Below are positions 42,702 to 52,515 of a stretch of 64,000 bases of DNA, one piece after another. Source of the stretch: Limiplasma sp031549415 (lineage in GTDB: Bacteria; Bacillota; Clostridia; Christensenellales; Aristaeellaceae); assembly GCA_031549415.1 (NCBI GenBank), contig JAVBPU010000005.1, positions 1-64,000 of the forward strand. The letters run 5' to 3'. Every line of letters starts with the position of its first letter. Position 1 is the first letter of the stretch. The notes below the pieces were generated by a model. That model did no database searches. It was not told the DNA's origin and worked only from the letters and a program-made list of their open reading frames with translations. The position numbers and the translations under genes were made by a program.

Positions 42702-45700
42702 TCACTCTACGCAATCACCATAGTTGGATACAGATCCGCCGGCCAACGGGATGGCCTGGTCTATCATTTCTATGCCGGTGGTGCCGCGGGCTTCCCGTTC
42801 ATACCGCGCATAGACCCATTCGTCTTTCGTGACGCCGGTATAGTTGCCGCTCCAGCCCACAAATGTCCATCCTTCACGGGCCGGATTGGGCGGAGGCGTC
42901 GCGCTACCTCCGTAGGGAACCATCTCCTGCTTCAGCAGCGTTCCGGTTCCATCCCCATCCACAAAATATACATTGAGCAGTCCGTCAGGGTTGCCCGCCC
43001 GGTTGGTGATGACAAACCCGCTCTCCGCCGATCCGGAAATGCTCTTGGTAAAGCCGGGTACAGAGACCTCATCCACAGTGTAGGCATAGGTGTGTCCGTC
43101 GGATGCCTCCACAGGCAGGTCCGCAAAGAGACTGGTCCAGCCCTCGCTGCCGTTCATGGTTGCAGTGCGGTATTGCAGCCCATCCCGCAGCAGGCGCACA
43201 GTCACGCTGGGCAGGCTGGTGATGCGATCCGGAGCGTTCCAGACCTTCGTCACCCGGATGGAGATCGGCTTCGGTTCCTCGCCGCCCCCGCCGTTCCCGC
43301 CTGTGGACTCATACTGCGTCCATACTTCTTCGTTCTTCTGCACATTTTCGTAGTTTCCATACCAGCTTACGAACCGATAACCATCGTGCGGCTTGGGCGT
43401 GGGCGGGGTCGCGCTCCCACCGATGTACACCATTTCTTCCTTCAGCAACTCTTTCGTTTGGGAGTCGAAGAAGGATACACGTACTTTCTGCCTCTCCTGC
43501 CAAACGGCGGTCAGCTTGATATCGCCTGTGGTTCCTTGAACGATTTTGTAGTCTATCGTCTCACTGGTGATATCCGTCAGGTTCGGGTTCGTGTAATCCA
43601 CCTTCCATCCCAGGAAGATATGACCGTCCAGGGTGGGATTGCCGATATAAATCGGGAAGCTGCTTTCCGCGTGGTATTCTGACGGATTGCCCGCCGAATT
43701 CACCCCGCCGTTCATGACGTACTCAATCTTGTAATTGATCAACGTCCAATGCGCGGTGAGGGTCACGTCTCCGGTGGTTCCGGCAGGGATCTCATAAGGC
43801 TTCGTAGCCGTGGTGAGATCCGTCAGAGCAGAGTTCGCGTAGTCCACAGTCCAACCCGCGAAGGCATACGCCTCACGCGTCGGATCGGTGATCGAGATGG
43901 GGAACGTGTTTTCTACGGTATAGGTTGTGGGGTTTCCGGGGGCATTGGCGCCGCTGTTCAGCTTATAAGCGATTTTGTAAGTGTCCGCCTTCCAAACCGC
44001 GTACAGGGTGGTATCCGCCTTGATGGGGAAGGTGGCGCTCACCGCGCCTGTGGCATCCGCCCCGTAGGCCACTGTGCCCGCGTCCGCATCGGTCTGTGAC
44101 GTAGCCCAGCCCTTGAAGGTATAGTTGGCCTTTTCCAGGGTGCCCTTGCCCAGCACGGTCACCGTGCTGTTTACATAGTAGCTGTTCGTTCCACTGGGCG
44201 CGTTGCCTGCCGTATCCACAGGCGCTGTACCGCCGGTATTCCCGTTGCCGTTGTAGGAAACGGCGTACTTGTCGTTCTCCTTCCACACCGCGTACAGCGT
44301 GGTATTCGCCGCGATAGAGAAGGTGGCGTTCGCCCCGTAGGCCACTGTGCCCGCATTGGCGTTGGCCTGAGACGTAGCCCACCCCTTGAAGGTATAGTTG
44401 GCCTTTTCCAGGGTGCCCTTGCCCAGCACCGTCACCGTGCTGTTTACATAGTAGCTGTTCGTTCCACTGGGCGCATTGCCTGCCGTATCCACAGGCACTG
44501 TGCCGTCGGTATTCCCGTTGCCGTTGTAGGAAACGGCGTACTTGTCGTTCTCCTTCCACACCGCGTACAGCGTGGTATTCGCCGTGATGGTGAAGGTGGC
44601 GCTCCCCGCGCCTGTGGCATCCGCCCCGTAGGCCACTGTGCCCGCATTGGCATTGGCCTGTGACGTAGCCCAGCCCTGGAAGGTATAGTTGGCCTTTTCC
44701 AGGGTGCCCTGGCCCAGCACCGTCACCGTGCTGCCGTAGAAGTACTGGTTCGATCCGTTGGCTGCGTTGCCTGCCGTATCCACAGGCGCGGTGCCTCCGG
44801 TACTTCCATTGCCGTCATAGGTGACGGTGTGCTTGTTCAACCCGTAATACAGCTTCAACACCTGGGTGCCGCTGCCGTCCAGGGTAATGCTTCCCCCCGC
44901 CGGGTCGCTGTGGTCGTATGCATGGTTGGTGTAGGTGGTTTTGATATAGCTTGCCCCACTCACCACCGTGCCCACGGCGGCGGCGGCTGTGTCCGTGTCG
45001 TCAGGGGTGGCCGGATAGGTTCCGTCCATCTGCTGGAGGTAATGCTCCACCGTGTATTGGCCGGATTGTACGGTGATATTGTACGTTACGGTCACTTCAT
45101 CACCCAAATTGTTGGTATCACCCAAATTGTTGGTGATCTTGGCGGTAGCCGTGGTCGTCCCCACCTTTAGGCCGGTGGCGGTGAGGTTCACCACATTAGC
45201 GGCCGGAACCTCGGTGGTGGCCGATGTGTACAGGTTCGTTGTGCTGGCGGGCACCGTGGCAATGGTGGTATCCAGGGCCCCGCTGCAAACCAGATGGTGG
45301 ATGGGGCTTGTGAAGGAAACCTTCCGGTAGAACCTGTTCACGGTGGCTTGATAGGTTACCTGATTATTCGGGGTCACACCCAGGGTAATCACCTGATCCG
45401 GCACGGTGATTGCGGGCAACTTCACAAGGCCCGCGCTCACATTCGCCAGGCCGTTGATGCCAATACCCGGCAACACCAGCGCGTTGGTAAGTTTCGTACC
45501 ATTGCCCAGCGTCCAAGTCCGCTCAAAGTCGCTGTCATCATTCTTGTTGGTAAGGTACGCCGTGCTCGGTTTCGTCAATACCCAGCTTCCGTCGGAAGGC
45601 ATGGTGACCTTCACCACTTGCCCGCTGTCCGTCTTGAGTGTGTGCAGCGTAAACGCGCCGCTGGCATCGGTGACAGTGGACTCAATCAGCGTGGTTCCGT

Positions 45701-48700
45701 CCGGCTCATACAGGGAAACCGGAATGTCTTTCAGCCAAACTTCATATGCGGTGGCGGTTGTGTGCCTTGAACCGTTCTCATCGTAAGAATCCCGCCAGAC
45801 TGTGCCCTTCACCTGATAGCTATTATACTCATAGATGCATCTGTCAAGGAGCAATTCCGTGGATTCTGTATCGCCCGCCGTCTTATAATACAGCTTGCCG
45901 TCCGCGAAAGCGTACTCGGTCTCCAGTTTCGTTTTGGAACCAGCCATCATGGGCCAGTTGACCGTGACGTTTTGTTCTGGGCCCACTTCGCTCATAGAGA
46001 TCCGAATCCCGGTGATAGCATTCCACCCAGCCTGGTTGACAGGTGCGGTGGTGGTGTAGGAAGTACCGTCAGTGGTATACGCAAAGCTTACAGTGCCACC
46101 AGTGGCGTTGATCTCGATCCCCGGCTGGCCGGTTAAAAACATGTCATACTCGCTATCCAGCGCATCTCCTTTCTTGGGAATGGAGATATAGGCATTCAAA
46201 TCATTCATGGTGGATGCTTCGGCCCCTGTAGCGCCGGTTATGGAGAAGTAGCCGCCCAGCTTATCCCGCTCCTGCGGCACAAAGGAGACCTTTCCGCTCG
46301 AATCCATGGCTTCGTTCTTGGTAGGGAACAGCTGTGCGCCGGTGACCACCCTCTTGAGCACATCCACCTCCAAGCTGGACAGGTCGTATTCGTATAATTT
46401 GGGGCCCGTGAAGGCCGTGGCCGACAGCCCCAGCGTATCTTCCACCGTGCCTTGCAGCAAATATTTCGTTGTATTGAAATCCGGGGCGTTGGTGGGCGCG
46501 TCGTACGCCAGCAGCTCCGAAAAATCCAGGTACACCGTACCCAGGGGGTGGTGCAGGCCCGGGTCCGCCCCCGGAAGGATCTTGAAGCCAATGTTGATGT
46601 TGCCTGCCAAATTGGAACCCAAATGACCCACTCGCCCCTTTCCAAAATTGCCTCCGCGGATGTAGCCCTCCACAAACTGCATTTTCAGGAACCTCCTGGG
46701 GCCTGACGAATCGACGACAGTCACGATTGAATGTTTCACCGCGCTATCATTGAGGGGCACGCCATAGAATGTGGTGCTCGCTAAATCAAAATGAAACTGT
46801 GGATCCGTGAGTTCCACATAAGCGGCTTCCGCTATATCCCATGGGCCCGGTCTTGATGCTGGATTAGTCGTAACTTCTGTCCCAGCAGTAGAGGTATGCG
46901 GCGCCATGGATATTGCGTGGAAATCGAAGGCATTGGTAGCGATATAGTCGCTCCCCTGAGACTTTGATGCAAACGGCTGCGGGGTGTGAACGCCCTTGCC
47001 AAACACAAATCTTTGCTGCCGTGCGAGAATCCGGATCATGTAATTATAGGCGTTATCGTTTATTTTCCCGCTGCCCTCCATCTTATGCAGCCCATCCGCA
47101 CAATTTCCAATGCGCAGCCACGCCTCTAATGTAATTTGCAGGCGGAACATTGATGTAGCGGTATTATTAGGAAATTTGATATCTTCTCCCGTAAAGGGGT
47201 TCTCCCGATAGGCGCACATTTCGATATCGTACATCAGGGGCAAAGTGGTATCGGTGTCATTGTCCCGCACCACTTCATACATGCCGTCGTAGGAAAGGGA
47301 CAGGGCTTTGAAGAACTCACCGCTATTCAGCGGAACTTGCACGGCAGTATTCGCCGTCAGTTCCGGCACGGTCCACTTGGCATCTGTCCTTTGGTTGGTG
47401 GTATAGGTAAAGGTCCAGCCGGAAAGCTTGGGCGAGGCCGTAAATTTTCCGGTTAAGAACGACAGAAACTCCTTGGCGGCAATTCCTGTATAGGGTTGGG
47501 CTTGTGTAATACCGCCATAGAATTTTTCTGTGTTGGTTTTGAGTTCTATGACCGGATGATCCAAAAACTCAAGTGTACTGCCAGGCGATGAAATATTCAG
47601 GCCCAAGTCGCCAAAGCTAACGGTCGTTTTGTTGTCCATCACGGTGTTCTCATAACCTCGGCGCCCACTGGTGTCGGGGACGGTTCTCAAATCACATTTC
47701 GCCAATAGCAAGGGGCATTTTTGGCTTTTGATTTGGAACCACAACCATTGGCTTGGGTTATCCACCGGATGGCTGTTTGCGGCGGTACCGTCCAGTTCCA
47801 CGCGGTATTCTACCTTTACCCGGTCTCCCTCCGCAAGAGGCTCTCCCTCCTCATTTGTGGTGGCCACTGTGTATGAAAAATTCGTTACCTCACTTTTGTG
47901 AAAGGTCTTCTTGCCAGTCCCGTTGCTGGCATCATTGGTATAGCTTGGTGCATTATCAACTTCTGTGCCTGTGATATTGCTGCCTATGCGACCGGCCTGG
48001 AAAATCCGCTCCCAGGTCACCGTGACCTCTGTCACCCGATTTGTGGCAGACGCAGCAGAAAACGCAAAGTCAAAATTCAGGTCGCTCTTCGCGCTTAGCT
48101 GGGCGTTGGCTGCGGCAATGGCCCCGACCGGAGCCATGTGGGTATTGCCGTCGTCCGTTGTGTATGCCACACTGGCCAACCGCGTTTCGACGACAACATT
48201 AAAGGAAGACCAGTCTGTGATACGTATGGCTGTGGGCTGAATTTCGTAGGGAAAGGTGTAGCGCTGGATGATCGGCCCGTTGTAGGAGGGGTATCCATCC
48301 GCTGATACTCCGCCAGTGCTAGTTCTATAGAAAGCTTGGCCGATATAGGTAAACACTTCATTGATATAGGTGGAGCCAGGCACCTTCTGGTTGGCCAGCG
48401 CGCCGCTTTGGCTGGCGCTGGAATGCCTAGTGGAGTTGTACCCATACACGGGCAAAATGTCTACGCGGGTTCTGGTGAAAATTTTGGGGCCTTCATGGCT
48501 GTAGGTCACCGCTTGGTAGGTGGAAGCCGTTTCATCGGGAACGCGGTACTGTAGCTGGGTATTGGCTGGCGCCGCAAACTCCGTATAGGCGGAGGGGGTC
48601 CATTCCAACTCATCCTCTTTATTCATAAAATCCCACTTTGGCACAATGGCGCGATAGTACCAGTCCACCAGCCAGTTATTGAAAGTACGGCTTTGGGGTG

Positions 48701-49844
48701 TTATCAGGTAATAGTCCCCGGCTCCATCGCTTTGCCGAGGGCCTATTGTCCAATTCGTCCATGCAACTCCGGAGGCTGATATCTCATCGATGTTATGATT
48801 GACCCCGGTGGAATTAAAAACTCCCGTGAGGCCTACCAATTGCAATCTGGAATCCGGGCAGTACACCTTCATGCCCGTGATTTCCATCAGCGGCGTCTGG
48901 GCTTTGTGCACGGAAGAAATTTGATAAGCGATCGCGGGCTGTGAAGTGGGGCCGTAGAAACTCGCTGCGTACTGCCCAGCATTGTTCGTCAGACCACCGC
49001 CACTCAGCATGTACGGCTGAAATATTCTAGTGGTGGGCACATACGCAATATACGGATACCGCATCACCAGGCTTGCCCCCGCTTCCGTATAGGGGTAGCT
49101 GGTGGGGGTTCCGGTGGCATGGTTCGCCGCGTAATTGACAGGCCGCATGCTGCCATGCTGCGCCTTCTTGATCTCGGTGCCGCCCGCAGTGGGGTCGCCC
49201 TCGTACAGCGTCGCGCTGACGCCGCCCTCGGGAAGCTTGCCTTCATCCATCCACTGCTCCGCCTGGGTGTCGGTAATGGCCGCATGCTCCATCTTCACTT
49301 CAATCGCCAGGTTACTCGTCATATGGTCCGCCAGCTTCAGCACAATGCTGTTATCTTTGTTCGCGTTCTGATCGGTCGCGAGGGTGCTGGCCAAAATGGT
49401 GGCGTTGGTTTCCGGCTTTTCATCAAACTTCGCCCCATAAGGCAACCCGGTGATGAGCAGGTACAGGTTTTCATTGGTTCCGTTGGTGGGGGGGGTGTAG
49501 GTCACGGTAAATTTATCGTCCGTTTGCTCCCCCAGCACATAGGTGGTGTTGGTGTCCGCGTAATCGGGGTAGGCAATGGACACTTCCCCCGGGTTCGCCA
49601 CATTGGCGGTCTGGAACAAATCGTTCAGGGAAAACTGATCGCTATAGAGAACATAGGTGCCGGGGTCCCCGCTCCCGTCCCCCTCGGCTTTCGCCGCCGG
49701 GGCGAAGGCTCCGGCTAGCATGGGCAGCGGCAAGGACGGCGCAAGTAACATCGCGCAAAGCAATGCCGCCAAAAAACGCGGCAGGACGCGGCGCATGCGC
49801 GCTGCTATATAAATGCTGTCACTTTTTATGCGATTGTGCTTCAT
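42702..49844 (-). CDS. Giant secreted repeat protein with InlB-type, MucBP-like and Cna-B-like modules
   Basis: The 2380-residue protein starts MKHNRIKSDSIYIAARMRRV at 49844 behind AAGGAGG, with a long signal peptide ending near AKA (51-53). A large N-terminal region of about 1300 residues is not assigned. Then follow an SdrD-B-like module (from about 1353), an Ig-like stretch, a MucBP-like module (about 1597-1670), three near-identical InlB/Listeria-Bacteroides repeats (about 1672-1945; KANYTFQGWATSQANANAGT), two diverged ones, and a C-terminal part with two FxxW repeats around a Cna-B-like domain (YTVDEVSVPGF). No LPXTG signal or membrane anchor is visible at the end (SNYGDCVE). A surface-binding or matrix role is likely. 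Confidence 0.85.
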   Translation of the reverse strand: MKHNRIKSDSIYIAARMRRVLPRFLAALLCAMLLAPSLPLPMLAGAFAPAAKAEGDGSGDPGTYVLYSDQFSLNDLFQTANVANPGEVSIAYPDYADTNTTYVLGEQTDDKFTVTYTPPTNGTNENLYLLITGLPYGAKFDEKPETNATILASTLATDQNANKDNSIVLKLADHMTSNLAIEVKMEHAAITDTQAEQWMDEGKLPEGGVSATLYEGDPTAGGTEIKKAQHGSMRPVNYAANHATGTPTSYPYTEAGASLVMRYPYIAYVPTTRIFQPYMLSGGGLTNNAGQYAASFYGPTSQPAIAYQISSVHKAQTPLMEITGMKVYCPDSRLQLVGLTGVFNSTGVNHNIDEISASGVAWTNWTIGPRQSDGAGDYYLITPQSRTFNNWLVDWYYRAIVPKWDFMNKEDELEWTPSAYTEFAAPANTQLQYRVPDETASTYQAVTYSHEGPKIFTRTRVDILPVYGYNSTRHSSASQSGALANQKVPGSTYINEVFTYIGQAFYRTSTGGVSADGYPSYNGPIIQRYTFPYEIQPTAIRITDWSSFNVVVETRLASVAYTTDDGNTHMAPVGAIAAANAQLSAKSDLNFDFAFSAASATNRVTEVTVTWERIFQAGRIGSNITGTEVDNAPSYTNDASNGTGKKTFHKSEVTNFSYTVATTNEEGEPLAEGDRVKVEYRVELDGTAANSHPVDNPSQWLWFQIKSQKCPLLLAKCDLRTVPDTSGRRGYENTVMDNKTTVSFGDLGLNISSPGSTLEFLDHPVIELKTNTEKFYGGITQAQPYTGIAAKEFLSFLTGKFTASPKLSGWTFTYTTNQRTDAKWTVPELTANTAVQVPLNSGEFFKALSLSYDGMYEVVRDNDTDTTLPLMYDIEMCAYRENPFTGEDIKFPNNTATSMFRLQITLEAWLRIGNCADGLHKMEGSGKINDNAYNYMIRILARQQRFVFGKGVHTPQPFASKSQGSDYIATNAFDFHAISMAPHTSTAGTEVTTNPASRPGPWDIAEAAYVELTDPQFHFDLASTTFYGVPLNDSAVKHSIVTVVDSSGPRRFLKMQFVEGYIRGGNFGKGRVGHLGSNLAGNINIGFKILPGADPGLHHPLGTVYLDFSELLAYDAPTNAPDFNTTKYLLQGTVEDTLGLSATAFTGPKLYEYDLSSLEVDVLKRVVTGAQLFPTKNEAMDSSGKVSFVPQERDKLGGYFSITGATGAEASTMNDLNAYISIPKKGDALDSEYDMFLTGQPGIEINATGGTVSFAYTTDGTSYTTTAPVNQAGWNAITGIRISMSEVGPEQNVTVNWPMMAGSKTKLETEYAFADGKLYYKTAGDTESTELLLDRCIYEYNSYQVKGTVWRDSYDENGSRHTTATAYEVWLKDIPVSLYEPDGTTLIESTVTDASGAFTLHTLKTDSGQVVKVTMPSDGSWVLTKPSTAYLTNKNDDSDFERTWTLGNGTKLTNALVLPGIGINGLANVSAGLVKLPAITVPDQVITLGVTPNNQVTYQATVNRFYRKVSFTSPIHHLVCSGALDTTIATVPASTTNLYTSATTEVPAANVVNLTATGLKVGTTTATAKITNNLGDTNNLGDEVTVTYNITVQSGQYTVEHYLQQMDGTYPATPDDTDTAAAAVGTVVSGASYIKTTYTNHAYDHSDPAGGSITLDGSGTQVLKLYYGLNKHTVTYDGNGSTGGTAPVDTAGNAANGSNQYFYGSTVTVLGQGTLEKANYTFQGWATSQANANAGTVAYGADATGAGSATFTITANTTLYAVWKENDKYAVSYNGNGNTDGTVPVDTAGNAPSGTNSYYVNSTVTVLGKGTLEKANYTFKGWATSQANANAGTVAYGANATFSIAANTTLYAVWKENDKYAVSYNGNGNTGGTAPVDTAGNAPSGTNSYYVNSTVTVLGKGTLEKANYTFKGWATSQTDADAGTVAYGADATGAVSATFPIKADTTLYAVWKADTYKIAYKLNSGANAPGNPTTYTVENTFPISITDPTREAYAFAGWTVDYANSALTDLTTATKPYEIPAGTTGDVTLTAHWTLINYKIEYVMNGGVNSAGNPSEYHAESSFPIYIGNPTLDGHIFLGWKVDYTNPNLTDITSETIDYKIVQGTTGDIKLTAVWQERQKVRVSFFDSQTKELLKEEMVYIGGSATPPTPKPHDGYRFVSWYGNYENVQKNEEVWTQYESTGGNGGGGEEPKPISIRVTKVWNAPDRITSLPSVTVRLLRDGLQYRTATMNGSEGWTSLFADLPVEASDGHTYAYTVDEVSVPGFTKSISGSAESGFVITNRAGNPDGLLNVYFVDGDGTGTLLKQEMVPYGGSATPPPNPAREGWTFVGWSGNYTGVTKDEWVYARYEREARGTTGIEMIDQAIPLAGGSVSNYGDCVE
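43980..44830. repeat. Tandem DNA repeats within the surface-protein gene
   Basis: Three units of 273 to 291 bases, nearly identical at the DNA level, encode the InlB-type modules. Units differ mainly by an 18-base segment (TGAGSA-like codons). Such repeats can expand or contract by recombination. Confidence 0.8.
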
Positions 49845-49926
49845 GAGAGATTCCTCCTTACAATTGGGTATGAAAACCACAGGGGGCAGGCCGGCACCTG
49901 TTCCACGAGAACAAATTGGTTGTCTG

Positions 49927-50751
49927 TTAGAACACCAAGGCCAGCCGCCACATGCAATTCAAATTCTCTTGGGTGGCGGGGAAGGTAACACTATTCCCAG
50001 TTTCGCCCGGCACATCCGCCAGCTCGCCGGAGAGGTCGTTTTGCCATTGCAGGGTGTAGTACACGCCCTCCGGCACGCCTTCAATCTGGGCGGTAATGGT
50101 GGCCACCAGGTTTTCCGGAAGGCCCTTCCCCCCGGCGCTAGCGGCGGCCATCACTTCTTGCGGGATAGGCTCCGGGGTTTCGGAAGCAGCGTCCACGCCG
50201 CCAAGGCTCAGCCTGGGCGTAAAGGTAATGACGGCCTCGAAGTTCTCCGGCTGGAACACCTCTTCCTCGCCGCCGAAGCGGGCGTACAGGTTCATATCGG
50301 CTGTGACGGGCATGCGCAGCAGGTTCACAGGCCCCAGGGTATACGCCTCATCCTCATACCAGCCTGTGAACACCCGCTCATAATTGCCCGCAGGGTCTAT
50401 GGGGTTGTACAGCGGGCCTCCGGCCAAGCGGCCATGCGCCCTTTCCTCTGTGAAATAAGGCATCCACGTGCCGCTCACAGGCTCTTGCAGATAGTAGTTC
50501 ACTGTGTGGACGCCTTCCGCCTGGGTGGGCGTGGGGGTGGGGGTTGGCGTTGGCGTCACCAGCTTTGCCGAAACAGTGAGCAGGTTGCTGTAATACGTCA
50601 TCGGCTCCATGACGGTCTCGGCGTGGCTTGGCCCCGGGCCCTCTTCCGCCATGGCCGCCGTACTGGCGGCTACCAGCGCCAGAATCAGCGGCAGCACGCG
50701 GAGCCACTGTCCCTTTGCGTTCTTTTTCTGTGTCTTTCCGTTTTGATTCAT
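49927..50751 (-). CDS. Secreted protein with Thr-Pro linker and one InlB-like module
   Basis: The 274-residue protein has a signal peptide (WLRVLPLILALVAASTAAMA, cut near residue 35), a VTPTPTPTPTPTQ linker, then one InlB-like module (YYLQEPVSGTW, VFTGWYEDEAY, MNLYARF) and an unassigned C-terminal region with a Pro/Glu stretch. It shares style with the giant surface protein 82 bases downstream and lies 54 bases after the sigma-LRR gene, so it belongs to the same operon. Function unknown. Confidence 0.8.
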   Translation of the reverse strand: MNQNGKTQKKNAKGQWLRVLPLILALVAASTAAMAEEGPGPSHAETVMEPMTYYSNLLTVSAKLVTPTPTPTPTPTQAEGVHTVNYYLQEPVSGTWMPYFTEERAHGRLAGGPLYNPIDPAGNYERVFTGWYEDEAYTLGPVNLLRMPVTADMNLYARFGGEEEVFQPENFEAVITFTPRLSLGGVDAASETPEPIPQEVMAAASAGGKGLPENLVATITAQIEGVPEGVYYTLQWQNDLSGELADVPGETGNSVTFPATQENLNCMWRLALVF

Positions 50752-50805
50752 TGTCCTTACTCCTTTGCCTTTGGCGCCAGTGGCGCATCGTTGTGAAGTG
50801 AGTGG

Positions 50806-52515
50806 TTACATCCCATCGGCGACCACATACGGCGGGTTCGGCTGATGGGTGACCGGGGAGAGGTCCGTGACTTTTGTACCGGAGATATCCAGCCATTTGA
50901 GAGCGGGTAGATCGGCCAGCGGGCCCAGGTCGGATACGCTGGTGTTCTTCACGCTGATCCAGGTCAGCGAGGTCATGCTGCCCAGAGGCGTTAGATCCGC
51001 CAGAGCGCAATCGGTCATCTGCAGGCTTTCCAGCGCGGGCAACCCGCGAAGAATGGCCAAGTCAAAGGGGTTCACATGGGAAAAGTGCAGCAGCTCAAGC
51101 CCGGTCAGCTTCGTCAGCCATGTTGGATGGGACAGGTCCGCATTCTCCAGCGATAGCCATTTCAGCGCGGACAGCCCGCCCAGCTTCGTCCAATCGGATC
51201 CCTGCGCGCCTTTGATGTGCAGCTCTTCCAGCTTGGCCAGACCGGACAGCGGCGATAAATCCAGCGTGCCCCCGCCTCCCTCCAATTCTAAGCTCTCTAC
51301 ATTGGGGAAGTATTTCAGGTCTCCCAGGTCCACCGCCTGGGGGAGCGTCAGCCGAAGCCGCTTCTCCCCCATGGCCATGCTTACCGCAATGGGCGCTTCG
51401 GGAATTTTCATGGAGGCGCGCACCGCCGCCTCGAAGTGAGGATCGGCCCATACAATGAACGCATCGGCTGGGGGTTCATCGGTTGGCGCGGGGATATCGG
51501 TTTGCTGGGGCTGATCGGCGCTGTCAAGCGCTGTGGGCGATGGGATTCCGCCGGGGTTGGAAGCGTCCATCAGGGGAGCCTCCGTGACCACGGGGTCCAC
51601 GGCGGTCACTGGCATGTTCTCGCTCCGGTTTCCCTGTATGGCAAGGTAGATGCCCGTGCCAACCAGCTCTACCGCCAACACAGCCACCATGACCTTCACC
51701 AGGACCGAGGGTCCCTTGCTGGCGGAAACCGCCCCGCGCTTCACGGCGTTCTTCACGGAGCCTTCGCCTTTTGTCAGGTCCTTGGTACTGCTCATTGGAA
51801 CTTGGGATATTTCGGCCAGAATGTTGCTGAGAATGGCTTCGGAGGCCGTTTGGCCCAGCAAATCTTTTTGCATGGCCAAAGAAATGGCTTCCCCAAAGGG
51901 CAGCAGGGGGACCCCGGCGGCATGGTAGAACACTTCTCCGGTTTCCTCTTCCCACTCTTCAATCTTGAGCTGGATAGCCCTTCGGCCAAGGCGCAGGCGG
52001 CTTCTTACCGTATTTTCACTGCACTCCATGATCTGCGCGATTTCTTCCACGCTCATATTGTTCAAATAAAACAGGGTGAACGTTTGCTTTTTTGCATCGC
52101 CCAGGCTGTTGATCATCTCATTCATGCGCTGCCTCAGATCGTCCCGCTCCACATAGACGGAGGGGATACTCGCTTCCTCCGCTTCCAGCCCAGCCAAAAG
52201 GTCCTGATTCTCTTCCGCTTCCAGGGCTACTTCTGACAAAATCTTCTTGTACCTCTTCTGTTGATAGGTGCGGCAGCGGTTGTGCGCAATTCTCTGAATC
52301 CAGGTGCTGAACGCTTCGGGCTTCAAAAGTGTGCCGATGCTCCTCCATGCCCTGATGAAGGTGTCCTGCACGATGTCTTCCGCGTCCTTCTCGTTTTCCA
52401 CCATCGAGCGGACAAGCGCGTAAACCTTGCCACAATAAAGGTTGTACAGCGCGGAAAAGCTGGCTATATTGCCGGAGCCAGCCTGAATGACCAATTCAAT
52501 GCGATCCTGATCCAT
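50806..52515 (-). CDS. Membrane-tethered ECF sigma factor fused to an extracellular leucine-rich repeat domain
   Basis: The 569-residue protein starts MDQDRIELVIQAGSGNIASF at 52515 behind a GGGGG site; an earlier GTG in frame has no such site. Residues 10-90 are sigma region 2 (EDIVQDTFIRAWRSIGT, FSTWIQRIAHNRCR). Residues 128-190 are region 4 (LFYLNNMSVEEIAQIM, SENTVRSRLRLGRRA). After a linker comes one membrane segment (about 270-294, VMVAVLAVELVGTGIYLAI), a Pro/Ala/Asp-rich stretch, and a leucine-rich repeat domain (about 355-569) with an internalin-like cap (DPHFEAAVRASMKIPEAP) and repeats such as LEELHIKG, LKWLSLEN, LESLQMTD and LKWLDISG. With the sigma part inside, the repeats face outwards. 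No anti-sigma gene is adjacent. Release by proteolysis is a natural hypothesis. Confidence 0.9.
   Translation of the reverse strand: MDQDRIELVIQAGSGNIASFSALYNLYCGKVYALVRSMVENEKDAEDIVQDTFIRAWRSIGTLLKPEAFSTWIQRIAHNRCRTYQQKRYKKILSEVALEAEENQDLLAGLEAEEASIPSVYVERDDLRQRMNEMINSLGDAKKQTFTLFYLNNMSVEEIAQIMECSENTVRSRLRLGRRAIQLKIEEWEEETGEVFYHAAGVPLLPFGEAISLAMQKDLLGQTASEAILSNILAEISQVPMSSTKDLTKGEGSVKNAVKRGAVSASKGPSVLVKVMVAVLAVELVGTGIYLAIQGNRSENMPVTAVDPVVTEAPLMDASNPGGIPSPTALDSADQPQQTDIPAPTDEPPADAFIVWADPHFEAAVRASMKIPEAPIAVSMAMGEKRLRLTLPQAVDLGDLKYFPNVESLELEGGGGTLDLSPLSGLAKLEELHIKGAQGSDWTKLGGLSALKWLSLENADLSHPTWLTKLTGLELLHFSHVNPFDLAILRGLPALESLQMTDCALADLTPLGSMTSLTWISVKNTSVSDLGPLADLPALKWLDISGTKVTDLSPVTHQPNPPYVVADGM

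Noticed and set aside
43980..44830. Tandem repeats as a CRISPR or minisatellite
   Set aside because: The units are 273-291 bases, stay in frame and encode InlB-type modules, so they are protein repeats.
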